Both the position numbers and the translations under genes were made by a program. A stretch of DNA of 64,000 nt, from positions 12,849,638 to 12,913,637 of the forward strand of contig OZ059900.1 in assembly GCA_964057225.1 (NCBI GenBank), written 5' to 3'. Of the stretch, positions 1 to 12,881 are shown in pieces. The number at the start of each line of letters is the position of its first letter. The first letter of the stretch is position 1. Source of the stretch: Auanema rhodensis. Taxonomy: Eukaryota > Nematoda > Chromadorea > Rhabditida > Rhabditidae. Under the pieces are notes generated by a model. It worked only from the letters and a program-made list of their open reading frames with translations. It did not search any database and had not been told where the DNA came from.

Positions 1-220
1 GAAGTAAACTTAACAATGGAATCCTAATTAACTTCAACAGATAACTGTCACGTATGTTTCATATCTATAGACTATTTGGTTTCTGTTTTATATTAGTTAT
101 GTTTTAACTCTTATTATTGAGACTAAATTATTTTTCTTTTCTGTTGTTGATTTCTGTAAAATAATAAATTGTGAAAAGATTTTGTTAAAAAGTATTGTTT
201 ATGATGAATGTATATCTATT

Positions 221-235
221 ACATATATAATATAT
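221..235 (+). other. TATA-like alternating A/T stretch in each monomer
   Basis: A run of alternating A and T (acatatataatatatc) recurs in each monomer. Its G-to-A variants just upstream (atatatat at about 210) and the tatataatagat variants near the right end extend the alternation further. Such a stretch could act as a TATA-like element or as an easily melted region. Nothing next to it supports a defined promoter, and satellite transcription cannot be judged from sequence. Confidence 0.35.
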
Positions 236-247
236 CAAATATTGATA
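233..247. repeat. Short AT-rich dyad in every monomer
   Basis: The arms tatcaa (233-238) and ttgata (242-247) are perfect complements around the 3-base loop ata. The dyad follows an alternating A/T stretch at about 221-235. The C at position 236 is a frequent polymorphic site (C to T, for example in the copies starting at 359, 2865 and 4297, and in B-type copies of the right arm), which replaces one C:G pair by a T:G mismatch in a single strand. The stem is too short to argue strongly for function. Confidence 0.6.
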
Positions 248-267
248 GTTTTAACGAATGAGTATTG

Positions 268-289
268 TAACTAAGAAGATAACTAAGAA
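268..289 (+). repeat. Internal 10-bp direct repeat, 12-bp period
   Basis: The decamer taactaagaa occurs at 268-277 and again at 280-289, separated by ga. It recurs in each monomer of both arms (as ttcttagtta in the right arm). The copy at 1075 has an altered second unit (aacgaag instead of aactaag). Right-arm copies near 15568, 17000 and 18760 carry gtcatc in place of gttatc. This may be a remnant of how the monomer arose from shorter repeats, or a paired protein site. Confidence 0.8.
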
Positions 290-303
290 TCAATTTGAAA
301 ATA

Positions 304-323
304 AATCAGAATCTCTTCTGATT
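304..323. repeat. Hairpin-forming inverted repeat in every monomer
   Basis: The arms aatcagaa (304-311) and ttctgatt (316-323) are perfect reverse complements separated by the 4-base loop tctc. The element recurs once per monomer in both arms of the array, so about 179 times. In the right-arm copies near 16966 and 18727 the loop changes from gaga to gatt while both stems stay intact. In copies near 30181, 30897 and 33042 one stem base is changed (caga to caca), which breaks one pair. It could form a small cruciform, an RNA stem-loop in a satellite transcript, or a protein-binding palindrome; the sequence alone does not decide. Confidence 0.85.
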
Positions 324-342
324 ACTTGAATTAATTTATGAT

Positions 343-368
343 AAGTAAACTAAAATTTGAAGTAAACT
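343..368 (+). repeat. Direct repeat across the monomer boundary, 17-bp period
   Basis: The nonamer aagtaaact occurs at 343-351 and again at 360-368, spanning the end of one monomer and the start of the next as I have phased them. This segment is the most variable part of the unit. One variant changes the first copy to aaaaaaact (G345A, T346A; for example 2131-2139 and around 11091). The B variant changes both copies so that each reads aaaccta. The right-arm P variant changes only the second. Confidence 0.8.
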
Positions 369-3300
369 TAACAATGGAATCCTAATTAACTTCAACAGAT
401 AACTGTCACGTATGTTTCATATCTATAGACTATTTGGTTTCTGTTTTATATTAGTTATGTTTTAACTCTTATTATTGAGACTAAATTATTTTTCTTTTCT
501 GTTGTTGATTTCTGTAAAATAATAAATTGTGAAAAGATTTTGTTAAAAAGTATTGTTTATGATGAATGTATATCTATTACATATATAATATATTAAATAT
601 TGATAGTTTTAACGAATGAGTATTGTAACTAAGAAGATAACTAAGAATCAATTTGAAAATAAATCAGAATCTCTTCTGATTACTTGAATTAATTTATGAT
701 AAGTAAACTAAAATTTGAAGTAAACTTAACAATAGAATCTTAATTAACTTCAACAGATAACTGTCACGTATGTTTCATATCTATAGACTATTTGGTTTCT
801 GTTTTATATTAGTTATGTTTTAACTCTTATTATTGAGACTAAATTATTTTTCTTTTCTGTTGTTGCTTTCTGTAAAATAATAAATTGTGAAAAGATTTTG
901 TTAAAAAGTATTGTTTATGATGAATGTATATCTATTACATATATAATATATCAAATATTGATAGTTTTAACGAATGAGTATTGTAACTAAGAAGATAACT
1001 AAGAATCAATTTGAAAATAAATCAGAATCTCTTCTGATTACTTGAATTAATTTATGATAAGTAAACTAAAATTTGAAGTAAACTTAACAATGGAATCCTA
1101 ATTAACTTCAACAGATAACTGTCACGTATGTTTCATATCTATAGACTATTTGGTTTCTGTTTTATATTAGTTATGTTTTAACTCTTATTATTGAGACTAA
1201 ATTATTTTTCTTTTCTGTTGTTGATTTCTGTAAAATAATAAATTGTGAAAAGATTTTGTTAAAAAGTATTGTTTATGATGAATGTATATCTATTACATAT
1301 ATAATATATCAAATATTGATAGTTTTAACGAATGAGTATTGTAACTAAGAAGATAACGAAGAATCAATTTGAAAATAAATCAGAATCTCTTCTGATTACT
1401 TGAATTAATTTATGATAAGTAAACTAAAATTTGAAGTAAACTTAACAATAGAATCTTAATTAACTTCAACAGATAACTGTCACGTATGTTTCATATCTAT
1501 AGACTATTTGGTTTCTGTTTTATATTAGTTATGTTTTAACTCTTATTATTGAGACTAAATTATTTTTCTTTTCTGTTGTTGATTTCTGTAAAATAATAAA
1601 TTGTGAAAAGATTTTGTTAAAAAGTATTGTTTATGATGAATGTATATCTATTACATATATAATATATCAAATATTGATAGTTTTAACGAATGAGTATTGT
1701 AACTAAGAAGATAACTAAGAATCAATTTGAAAATAAATCAGAATCTCTTCTGATTACTTGAATTAATTTATGATAAGTAAACTAAAATTTGAAGTAAACT
1801 TAACAATGGAATCCTAATTAACTTCAACAGATAACTGTCACGTATGTTTCATATCTATAGACTATTTGGTTTCTGTTTTATATTAGTTATGTTTTAACTC
1901 TTATTATTGAGACTAAATTATTTTTCTTTTCTGTTGTTGATTTCTGTAAAATAATAAATTGTGAAAAGATTTTGTTAAAAAGTATTGTTTATGATGAATG
2001 TATATCTATTACATATATAATATATCAAATATTGATAGTTTTAACGAATGAGTATTGTAACTAAGAAGATAACTAAGAATCTAATTGAAAATAAATCAGA
2101 ATCTCTTCTGATTACTTGAATTAATTTATGATAAAAAAACTAAAATTTGAAGTAAACTTAACAATAGAATCCTAATTAACTTCAACAGATAACTGTCACG
2201 TATGTTTCATATCTATAGACTATTTGGTTTCTGTTTTATATTAGTTATGTTTTAACTCTTATTATTGAGACTAAATTATTTTTCTTTTCTGTTGTTGATT
2301 TCTGTAAAATAATAAATTGTGAAAAGATTTTGTTAAAAAGTATTGTTTATGATGAATATATATCTATTACATATATAATATATCAAATATTGATAGTTTT
2401 AACGAATGAGTATTGTAACTAAGAAGATAACTAAGAATCAATTTGAAAATAAATCAGAATCTCTTCTGATTACTTGAATTAATTTATGATAAAAAAACTA
2501 AAATTTGAAGTAAACTTAACAATAGAATCCTAATTAACTTCAACAGATAACTGTCACGTATGTTTCATATCTATAGACTATTTGGTTTCTGTTTTATATT
2601 AGTTATGTTTTAACTCTTATTATTGAGACTAAATTATTTTTCTTTTCTGTTGTTGATTTCTGTAAAATAATAAATTGTGAAAAGATTTTGTTAAAAAGTA
2701 TTGTTTATGATGAATATATATCTATTACATATATAATATATCAAATATTGATAGTTTTAACGAATGAGTATTGTAACTAAGAAGATAACTAAGAATCAAT
2801 TTGAAAATAAATCAGAATCTCTTCTGATTACTTGAATTAATTTATGATAAGTAAACTAAAATTTGAAGTAAACTTAACAATAGAATCCTAATTAACTTCA
2901 ACAGATAACTGTCACGTATGTTTCATATCTATAGACTATTTGGTTTCTGTTTTATATTAGTTATGTTTTAACTCTTATTATTGAGACTAAATTATTTTTC
3001 TTTTCTGTTGTTGATTTCTGTAAAATAATAAATTGTGAAAAGATTTTGTTAAAAAGTATTGTTTATGATGAATGTATATCTATTACATATATAATATATT
3101 AAATATTGATAGTTTTAACGAATGAGTATTGTAACTAAGAAGATAACTAAGAATCAATTTGAAAATAAATCAGAATCTCTTCTGATTACTTGAATTAATT
3201 TATGATAAGTAAACTAAAATTTGAAGTAAACTTAACAATAGAATCCTAATTAACTTCAACAGATAACTGTCACGTATGTTTCATATCTATAGACTATTTG

Positions 3301-3580
3301 GTTTCTGTTTTATATTAGTTATGTTTTAACTCTTATTATTGAGACTAAATTATTTTTCTTTTCTGTTGTTGATTTCTGTAAAATAATAAATTGTGAAAAG
3401 ATTTTGTTAAAAAGTATTGTTTATGATGAATGTATATCTATTACATATATAATATATCAAATATTGATAGTTTTAACGAATGAGTATTGTAACTAAGAAG
3501 ATAACTAAGAATCAATTTGAAAATAAATCAGAATCTCTTCTGATTACTTGAATTAATTTATGATAAGTAAACTAAAATTT

Positions 3581-5012
3581 GAAGTAAACTTAACAATAGA
3601 ATCCTAATTAACTTCAACAGATAACTGTCACGTATGTTTCATATCTATAGACTATTTGGTTTCTGTTTTATATTAGTTATGTTTTAACTCTTATTATTGA
3701 GACTAAATTATTTTTCTTTTCTGTTGTTGATTTCTGTAAAATAATATATTGTGAAAAGATTTTGTTGAAAAGTATTGTTTATGATGAATGTATATCTATT
3801 ACATATATAATATATTAAATATTGATAGTTTTAACGAATGAGTATTGTAACTAAGAAGATAACTAAGAATCAATTTGAAAATAAATCAGAATCTCTTCTG
3901 ATTACTTGAATTAATTTATCATAAGAAAACCTAAAATTGAAATAAACCTAACAATAGAATCCTAATTAACTTCAACACATAACTGTCACGTATGTTTCAT
4001 ATCTATAGACTATTTGGTTTCTGTTTTATATTAGTTATGTTTTAACTCTTATTATTGAGACTAAATTATTTTTCTTTTCTGTTGTTGATTTCTGTAAAAT
4101 AATAAATTGTGAAAAGATTTTGTTAAAAAGTATTGTTTATGATGAATGTATATCTATTACATATATAATATATCAAATATTGATAGTTTTAACGAATGAG
4201 TATTGTAACTAAGAAGATAACTAAGAATCAATTTGAAAATAAATCAGAATCTCTTCTGATTACTTGAATTAATTTATGATAAGTAAACTGAAATTTGAAG
4301 TAAACTTAACAATGGAATCCTAATTAACTTCAACAGATAACTGTCACGTATGTTTCATATCTATAGACTATTTGGTTTCTGTTTTATATTAGTTATGTTT
4401 TAACTCTTATTATTGAGACTAAATTATTTTTCTTTTCTGTTGTTGATTTCTGTAAAATAATAAATTGTGAAAAGATTTTGTTAAAAAGTATTGTTTATGA
4501 TGAATGTATATCTATTACATATATAATATATTAAATATTGATAGTTTTAACGAATGAGTATTGTAACTAAGAAGATAACTAAGAATCAATTTGAAAATAA
4601 ATCAGAATCTCTTCTGATTACTTGAATTAATTTATCATAAGAAAACCTAAATTTGAAATAAACCTAACAATAGAATCCTAATTAACTTCAACACATAACT
4701 GTCACGTATGTTTCATATCTATAGACTATTTGGTTTCTGTTTTATATTAGTTATGTTTTAACTCTTATTATTGAGACTAAATTATTTTTCTTTTCTGTTG
4801 TTGATTTCTGTAAAATAATAAATTGTGAAAAGATTTTGTTAAAAAGTATTGTTTATGATGAATGTATATCTATTACATATATAATATATCAAATATTGAT
4901 AGTTTTAACGAATGAGTATTGTAACTAAGAAGATAACTAAGAATCAATTTGAAAATAAATCAGAATCTCTTCTGATTACTTGAATTAATTTATGATAAGT
5001 AAACTAAAATTT
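3581..5012 (+). repeat. Left-arm cluster containing B-type monomers
   Basis: Here two monomer boundaries carry the B variant: the end of one copy reads tcataagaaaacct and the next begins gaaataaacctaac, followed by caacacat instead of caacagat (G40C). B boundaries are at about 3919-3980 and 4635-4697, one dimer (716 bp) apart, with a normal boundary at 4297 between them. The preceding copies at 3581 and 4297 also have T at position 236. The copy at 3581 has private changes as well (ataatatattgtg and gttgaaaag). The same B haplotype recurs near 14650 and repeatedly in the right arm. Confidence 0.8.
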
Positions 5013-7160
5013 GAAGTAAACTTAACAATAGAATCTTAATTAACTTCAACAGATAACTGTCACGTATGTTTCATATCTATAGACTATTTGGTTTCTGTTT
5101 TATATTAGTTATGTTTTAACTCTTATTATTGAGACTAAATTATTTTTCTTTTCTGTTGTTGATTTCTGTAAAATAATAAATTGTGAAAAGATTTTGTTAA
5201 AAAGTATTGTTTATGATGAATGTATATCTATTACATATATAATATATCAAATATTGATAGTTTTAACGAATGAGTATTGTAACTAAGAAGATAACTAAGA
5301 ATCAATTTGAAAATAAATCAGAATCTCTTCTGATTACTTGAATTAATTTATGATAAGTAAACTAAAATTTGAAGTAAACTTAACAATAGAATCTTAATTA
5401 ACTTCAACAGATAACTGTCACGTATGTTTCATATCTATAGACTATTTGGTTTCTGTTTTATATTAGTTATGTTTTAACTCTTATTATTGAGACTAAATTA
5501 TTTTTCTTTTCTGTTGTTGATTTCTGTAAAATAATAAATTGTGAAAAGATTTTGTTAAAAAGTATTGTTTATGATGAATGTATATCTATTACATATATAA
5601 TATATCAAATATTGATAGTTTTAACGAATGAGTATTGTAACTAAGAAGATAACTAAGAATCAATTTGAAAATAAATCAGAATCTCTTCTGATTACTTGAA
5701 TTAATTTATGATAAGTAAACTAAAATTTGAAGTAAACTTAACAATAGAATCTTAATTAACTTCAACAGATAACTGTCACGTATGTTTCATATCTATAGAC
5801 TATTTGGTTTCTGTTTTATATTAGTTATGTTTTAACTCTTATTATTGAGACTAAATTATTTTTCTTTTCTGTTGTTGATTTCTGTAAAATAATAAATTGT
5901 GAAAAGATTTTGTTAAAAAGTATTGTTTATGATGAATGTATATCTATTACATATATAATATATCAAATATTGATAGTTTTAACGAATGAGTATTGTAACT
6001 AAGAAGATAACTAAGAATCAATTTGAAAATAAATCAGAATCTCTTCTGATTACTTGAATTAATTTATGATAAGTAAACTAAAATTTGAAGTAAACTTAAC
6101 AATAGAATCTTAATTAACTTCAACAGATAACTGTCACGTATGTTTCATATCTATAGACTATTTGGTTTCTGTTTTATATTAGTTATGTTTTAACTCTTAT
6201 TATTGAGACTAAATTATTTTTCTTTTCTGTTGTTGATTTCTGTAAAATAATAAATTGTGAAAAGATTTTGTTAAAAAGTATTGTTTATGATGAATGTATA
6301 TCTATTACATATATAATATATCAAATATTGATAGTTTTAACGAATGAGTATTGTAACTAAGAAGATAACTAAGAATCAATTTGAAAATAAATCAGAATCT
6401 CTTCTGATTACTTGAATTAATTTATGATAAGTAAACTAAAATTTGAAGTAAACTTAACAATAGAATCTTAATTAACTTCAACAGATAACTGTCACGTATG
6501 TTTCATATCTATAGACTATTTGGTTTCTGTTTTATATTAGTTATGTTTTAACTCTTATTATTGAGACTAAATTATTTTTCTTTTCTGTTGTTGATTTCTG
6601 TAAAATAATAAATTGTGAAAAGATTTTGTTAAAAAGTATTGTTTATGATGAATGTATATCTATTACATATATAATATATCAAATATTGATAGTTTTAACG
6701 AATGAGTATTGTAACTAAGAAGATAACTAAGAATCAATTTGAAAATAAATCAGAATCTCTTCTGATTACTTGAATTAATTTATGATAAGTAAACTAAAAT
6801 TTGAAGTAAACTTAACAATAGAATCTTAATTAACTTCAACAGATAACTGTCACGTATGTTTCATATCTATAGACTATTTGGTTTCTGTTTTATATTAGTT
6901 ATGTTTTAACTCTTATTATTGAGACTAAATTATTTTTCTTTTCTGTTGTTGATTTCTGTAAAATAATAAATTGTGAAAAGATTTTGTTAAAAAGTATTGT
7001 TTATGATGAATGTATATCTATTACATATATAATATATCAAATATTGATAGTTTTAACGAATGAGTATTGTAACTAAGAAGATAACTAAGAATCAATTTGA
7101 AAATAAATCAGAATCTCTTCTGATTACTTGAATTAATTTATGATAAGTAAACTAAAATTT
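5013..7160 (+). repeat. Homogeneous block of six PacI-type monomers
   Basis: Six consecutive monomers (starts 5013, 5371, 5729, 6087, 6445, 6803) share A at position 18 and T at position 24, giving aatagaatcttaattaac. They look identical to each other by eye over most of their length. C24T creates the 8-base palindrome ttaattaa (a PacI site) that most other subfamilies lack. The block looks like a recent local amplification. Confidence 0.8.
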
Positions 7161-10100
7161 GAAGTAAACTTAACAATGGAATCCTAATTAACTTCAACAG
7201 ATAACTGTCACGTATGTTTCATATCTATAGACTATTTGGTTTCTGTTTTATATTAGTTATGTTTTAACTCTTATTATTGAGACTAAATTATTTTTCTTTT
7301 CTGTTGTTGATTTCTGTAAAATAATAAATTGTGAAAAGATTTTGTTAAAAAGTATTGTTTATGATGAATGTATATCTATTACATATATAATATATCAAAT
7401 ATTGATAGTTTTAACGAATGAGTATTGTAACTAAGAAGATAACTAAGAATCAATTTGAAAATAAATCAGAATCTCTTCTGATTACTTGAATTAATTTATG
7501 ATAAGTAAACTAAAATTTGAAGTAAACTTAACAATAGAATCTTAATTAACTTCAACAGATAACTGTCACGTATGTTTCATATCTATAGACTATTTGGTTT
7601 CTGTTTTATATTAGTTATGTTTTAACTCTTATTATTGAGACTAAATTATTTTTCTTTTCTGTTGTTGATTTCTGTAAAATAATAAATTGTGAAAAGATTT
7701 TGTTAAAAAGTATTGTTTATGATGAATGTATATCTATTACATATATAATATATCAAATATTGATAGTTTTAACGAATGAGTATTGTAACTAAGAAGATAA
7801 CTAAGAATCAATTTGAAAATAAATCAGAATCTCTTCTGATTACTTGAATTAATTTATGATAAGTAAACTAAAATTTGAAGTAAACTTAACAATGGAATCC
7901 TAATTAACTTCAACAGATAACTGTCACGTATGTTTCATATCTATAGACTATTTGGTTTCTGTTTTATATTAGTTATGTTTTAACTCTTATTATTGAGACT
8001 AAATTATTTTTCTTTTCTGTTGTTGATTTCTGTAAAATAATAAATTGTGAAAAGATTTTGTTAAAAAGTATTGTTTATGATGAATGTATATCTATTACAT
8101 ATATAATATATCAAATATTGATAGTTTTAACGAATGAGTATTGTAACTAAGAAGATAACTAAGAATCAATTTGAAAATAAATCAGAATCTCTTCTGATTA
8201 CTTGAATTAATTTATGATAAGTAAACTAAAATTTGAAGTAAACTTAACAATGGAATCCTAATTAACTTCAACAGATAACTGTCACGTATGTTTCATATCT
8301 ATAGACTATTTGGTTTCTGTTTTATATTAGTTATGTTTTAACTCTTATTATTGAGACTAAATTATTTTTCTTTTCTGTTGTTGATTTCTGTAAAATAATA
8401 AATTGTGAAAAGATTTTGTTAAAAAGTATTGTTTATGATGAATGTATATCTATTACATATATAATATATCAAATATTGATAGTTTTAACGAATGAGTATT
8501 GTAACTAAGAAGATAACTAAGAATCAATTTGAAAATAAATCAGAATCTCTTCTGATTACTTGAATTAATTTATGATAAGTAAACTAAAATTTGAAGTAAA
8601 CTTAACAATAGAATCTTAATTAACTTCAACAGATAACTGTCACGTATGTTTCATATCTATAGACTATTTGGTTTCTGTTTTATATTAGTTATGTTTTAAC
8701 TCTTATTATTGAGACTAAATTATTTTTCTTTTCTGTTGTTGATTTCTGTAAAATAATAAATTGTGAAAAGATTTTGTTAAAAAGTATTGTTTATGATGAA
8801 TGTATATCTATTACATATATAATATATCAAATATTGATAGTTTTAACGAATGAGTATTGTAACTAAGAAGATAACTAAGAATCAATTTGAAAATAAATCA
8901 GAATCTCTTCTGATTACTTGAATTAATTTATGATAAGTAAACTAAAATTTGAAGTAAACTTAACAATAGAATCTTAATTAACTTCAACAGATAACTGTCA
9001 CGTATGCTTCATATCTATAGCTTATTTGGTTTCTGTTTTATATTAGTTATGTTTTAACTCTTATTATTGAGACTAAATTATTTTTCTTTTCTGTTGTTGA
9101 TTTCTGTAAAATAATAAATTGTGAAAAGATTTTGTTAAAAAGTATTGTTTATGATGAATGTATATCTATTACATATATAATATATCAAATATTGATAGTT
9201 TTAACGAATGAGTATTGTAACTAAGAAGATAACTAAGAATCAATTTGAAAATAAATCAGAATCTCTTCTGATTACTTGAATTAATTTATGATAAGTAAAC
9301 TAAAATTTGAAGTAAACTTAACAATAGAATCTTAATTAACTTCAACAGATAACTGTCACGTATGTTTCATATCTATAGACTATTTGGTTTCTGTTTTATA
9401 TTAGTTATGTTTTAACTCTTATTATTGAGACTAAATTATTTTTCTTTTCTGTTGTTGATTTCTGTAAAATAATAAATTGTGAAAAGATTTTGTTAAAAAG
9501 TATTGTTTATGATGAATGTATATCTATTACATATATAATATATCAAATATTGATAGTTTTAACGAATGAGTATTGTAACTAAGAAGATAACTAAGAATCA
9601 ATTTGAAAATAAATCAGAATCTCTTCTGATTACTTGAATTAATTTATGATAAGTAAACTAAAATTTGAAGTAAACTTAACAATGGAATCCTAATTAACTT
9701 CAACAGATAACTGTCACGTATGTTTCATATCTATAGACTATTTGGTTTCTGTTTTATATTAGTTATGTTTTAACTCTTACTATTGAGACTAATTATTTTT
9801 CTTTTCTGTTGTTGATTTCTGTAAAATAATAAATTGTGAAAAGATTTTGTTAAAAAGTATTGTTTATGATGAATGTATATCTATTACATATATAATATAT
9901 CAAATATTGGTAGTTTTAACGAATGAGTATTGTAACTAAGAAGATAACTAAGAATCAATTTGAAAATAAATCAGAATCTCTTCTGATTACTTGAATTAAT
10001 TTATGATAAGTAAACTAAAATTTGAAGTAAACTTAACAATAGAATCTTAATTAACTTCAACAGATAACTGACACGTATGTTTCATATCTATAGACTATTT

Positions 10101-10739
10101 GGTTTCTGTTTTATATTAGTTATGTTTTAACTCTTATTATTGAGACTAAATTATTTTTCTTTTCTGTTGTTGATTTCTGTAAAATAATAAATTGTGAAAA
10201 GATTTTGTTAAAAAGTATTGTTTATGATGAATGTATATCTATTACATATATAATATATCAAATATTGATAGTTTTAACGAATGAGTATTGTAACTAAGAA
10301 GATAACTAAGAATCAATTTGAAAATAAATCAGAATCTCTTCTGATTACTTGAATTAATTTATGATAAGTAAACTAAAATTTGAAGTAAACTTAACAATAG
10401 AATCTTAATTAACTTCAACAGATAACTGTCACGTATGTTTCATATCTATAGACTATTTGGTTTCTGTTTTATATTAGTTATGTTTTAACTCTTATTATTG
10501 AGACTAAATTATTTTTCTTTTCTGTTGTTGATTTCTGTAAAATAATAAATTGTGAAAAGATTTTGTTAAAAAGTATTGTTTATGATGAATGTATATCTAT
10601 TACATATATAATATATCAAATATTGATAGTTTTAACGAATGAGTATTGTAACTAAGAAGATAACTAAGAATCAATTTGAAAATAAATCAGAATCTCTTCT
10701 GATTACTTGAATTAATTTATGATAAGTAAACTAAAATTT

Positions 10740-12881
10740 GAAGTAAACTTAACAATGGAATCCTAATTAACTTCAACAGATAACTGTCACGTATGTTTCA
10801 TATCTATAGACTATTTGGTTTCTGTTTTATATTAGTTATGTTTTAACTCTTACTATTGAGACTAATTATTTTTCTTTTCTGTTGTTGATTTCTGTAAAAT
10901 AATAAATTGTGAAAAGATTTTGTTAAAAAGTATTGTTTATGATGAATGTATATCTATTACATATATAATATATCAAATATTGATAGTTTTAACGAATGAG
11001 TATTGTAACTAAGAAGATAACTAAGAATCTAATTGAAAATAAATCAGAATCTCTTCTGATTACTTGAATTAATTTATGATAAAAAAACTAAAATTTGAAG
11101 TAAACTTAACAATAGAATCCTAATTAACTTCAACAGATAACTGTCACGTATGTTTCATATCTATAGACTATTTGGTTTCTGTTTTATATTAGTTATGTTT
11201 TAACTCTTATTATTGAGACTAATTATTTTTCTTTTCTGTTGTTGATTTCTGTAAAATAATAAATTGTGAAAAGATTTTGTTAAAAAGTATTGTTTATGAT
11301 GAATGTATATCTATTACATATATAATATATCAAATATTGATAGTTTTAACGAATGAGTATTGTAACTAAGAAGATAACTAAGAATCAATTTGAAAATAAA
11401 TCAGAATCTCTTCTGATTACTTGAATTAATTTATGATAAAAAAACTAAAATTTGAAGTAAACTTAACAATAGAATCCTAATTAACTTCAACAGATAACTG
11501 TCACGTATGTTTCATATCTATAGACTATTTGGTTTCTGTTTTATATTAGTTATGTTTTAACTCTTATTATTGAGACTAATTATTTTTCTTTTCTGTTGTT
11601 GATTTCTGTAAAATAATAAATTGTGAAAAGATTTTGTTAAAAAGTATTGTTTATGATGAATATATATCTATTACATATATAATATATCAAATATTGATAG
11701 TTTTAACGAATGAGTATTGTAACTAAGAAGATAACTAAGAATCAATTTGAAAATAAATCAGAATCTCTTCTGATTACTTGAATTAATTTATGATAAGTAA
11801 ACTAAAATTTGAAGTAAACTTAACAATGGAATCCTAATTAACTTCAACAGATAACTGTCACGTATGTTTCATATCTATAGACTATTTGGTTTCTGTTTTA
11901 TATTAGTTATGTTTTAACTCTTACTATTGAGACTAATTATTTTTCTTTTCTGTTGTTGATTTCTGTAAAATAATAAATTGTGAAAAGATTTTGTTAAAAA
12001 GTATTGTTTATGATGAATGTATATCTATTACATATATAATATATCAAATATTGATAGTTTTAACGAATGAGTATTGTAACTAAGAAGATAACTAAGAATC
12101 TAATTGAAAATAAATCAGAATCTCTTCTGATTACTTGAATTAATTTATGATAAAAAAACTAAAATTTGAAGTAAACTTAACAATAGAATCCTAATTAACT
12201 TCAACAGATAACTGTCACGTATGTTTCATATCTATAGACTATTTGGTTTCTGTTTTATATTAGTTATGTTTTAACTCTTATTATTGAGACTAATTATTTT
12301 TCTTTTCTGTTGTTGATTTCTGTAAAATAATAAATTGTGAAAAGATTTTGTTAAAAAGTATTGTTTATGATGAATATATATCTATTACATATATAATATA
12401 TCAAATATTGATAGTTTTAACGAATGAGTATTGTAACTAAGAAGATAACTAAGAATCAATTTGAAAATAAATCAGAATCTCTTCTGATTACTTGAATTAA
12501 TTTATGATAAAAAAACTAAAATTTGAAGTAAACTTAACAATAGAATCCTAATTAACTTCAACAGATAACTGTCACGTATGTTTCATATCTATAGACTATT
12601 TGGTTTCTGTTTTATATTAGTTATGTTTTAACTCTTATTATTGAGACTAATTATTTTTCTTTTCTGTTGTTGATTTCTGTAAAATAATAAATTGTGAAAA
12701 GATTTTGTTAAAAAGTATTGTTTATGATGAATATATATCTATTACATATATAATATATCAAATATTGATAGTTTTAACGAATGAGTATTGTAACTAAGAA
12801 GATAACTAAGAATCAATTTGAAAATAAATCAGAATCTCTTCTGATTACTTGAATTAATTTATGATAAGTAAACTAAAATTT
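10740..12881 (+). repeat. Trimeric higher-order repeat of 357-bp monomers (1071 bp x 2)
   Basis: Three distinct 357-bp monomers repeat as a set. The first has G18, ttactattgag near 115, ctaattg at 291-297 and aaaaaaac near 345. The second has A18 and the aaaaaaac end. The third has A18, atatatat near 210 and the normal gtaaac end. Starts are 10740, 11097, 11454 and then 11811, 12168, 12525, an offset of exactly 1071 bp. The second member of the first set lacks the atatatat change that it has in the second set. A reduced version follows, with dimers at 12882-13595 and 13596-14309. All of these copies carry the one-base deletion in gagactaattatt. Confidence 0.85.

Larger units (their letters stand above)
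1..358 (+). repeat. Reference satellite monomer (358 bp)
   Basis: I use the first copy as the coordinate reference. Composition: 33 C, 44 G and 281 A/T (21.5% GC). It has only two CpG dinucleotides (positions 51-52 and 255-256) against about four expected from base content. It contains an 8-bp hairpin (304-323), a 6-bp dyad (233-247), a 12-bp-period direct repeat (268-289) and a 17-bp-period direct repeat across the monomer boundary (343-368). Oligo-A/T runs recur, for example 131-135, 137-140, 174-177, 181-183 and 187-191, which would favour intrinsic curvature. A monomer of about 358 bp is close to two nucleosome repeats, a common satellite length. I saw no clear internal half-repeat of about 179 bp. 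Confidence 0.95.

Noticed and set aside
210-240. Promoter or replication origin at the alternating A/T stretch
   Set aside because: AT-rich alternation is expected in this composition and there is no partner element (initiator, ORC-type motif cluster, adjacent gene) to support a call beyond a TATA-like word.
248-275. CENP-B box (TTCGNNNNANNCGGGN), read on the minus strand from attcgttaaaac
   Set aside because: Only the first half (TTCGNNNNA) matches; the CGGG half reads tatc. A 9-base partial match in AT-rich DNA is not evidence.
1-358. Internal ~179-bp half-repeat structure of the monomer
   Set aside because: Comparing the two halves by eye shows only scattered short AT-rich words, as expected by chance at 78% A+T.
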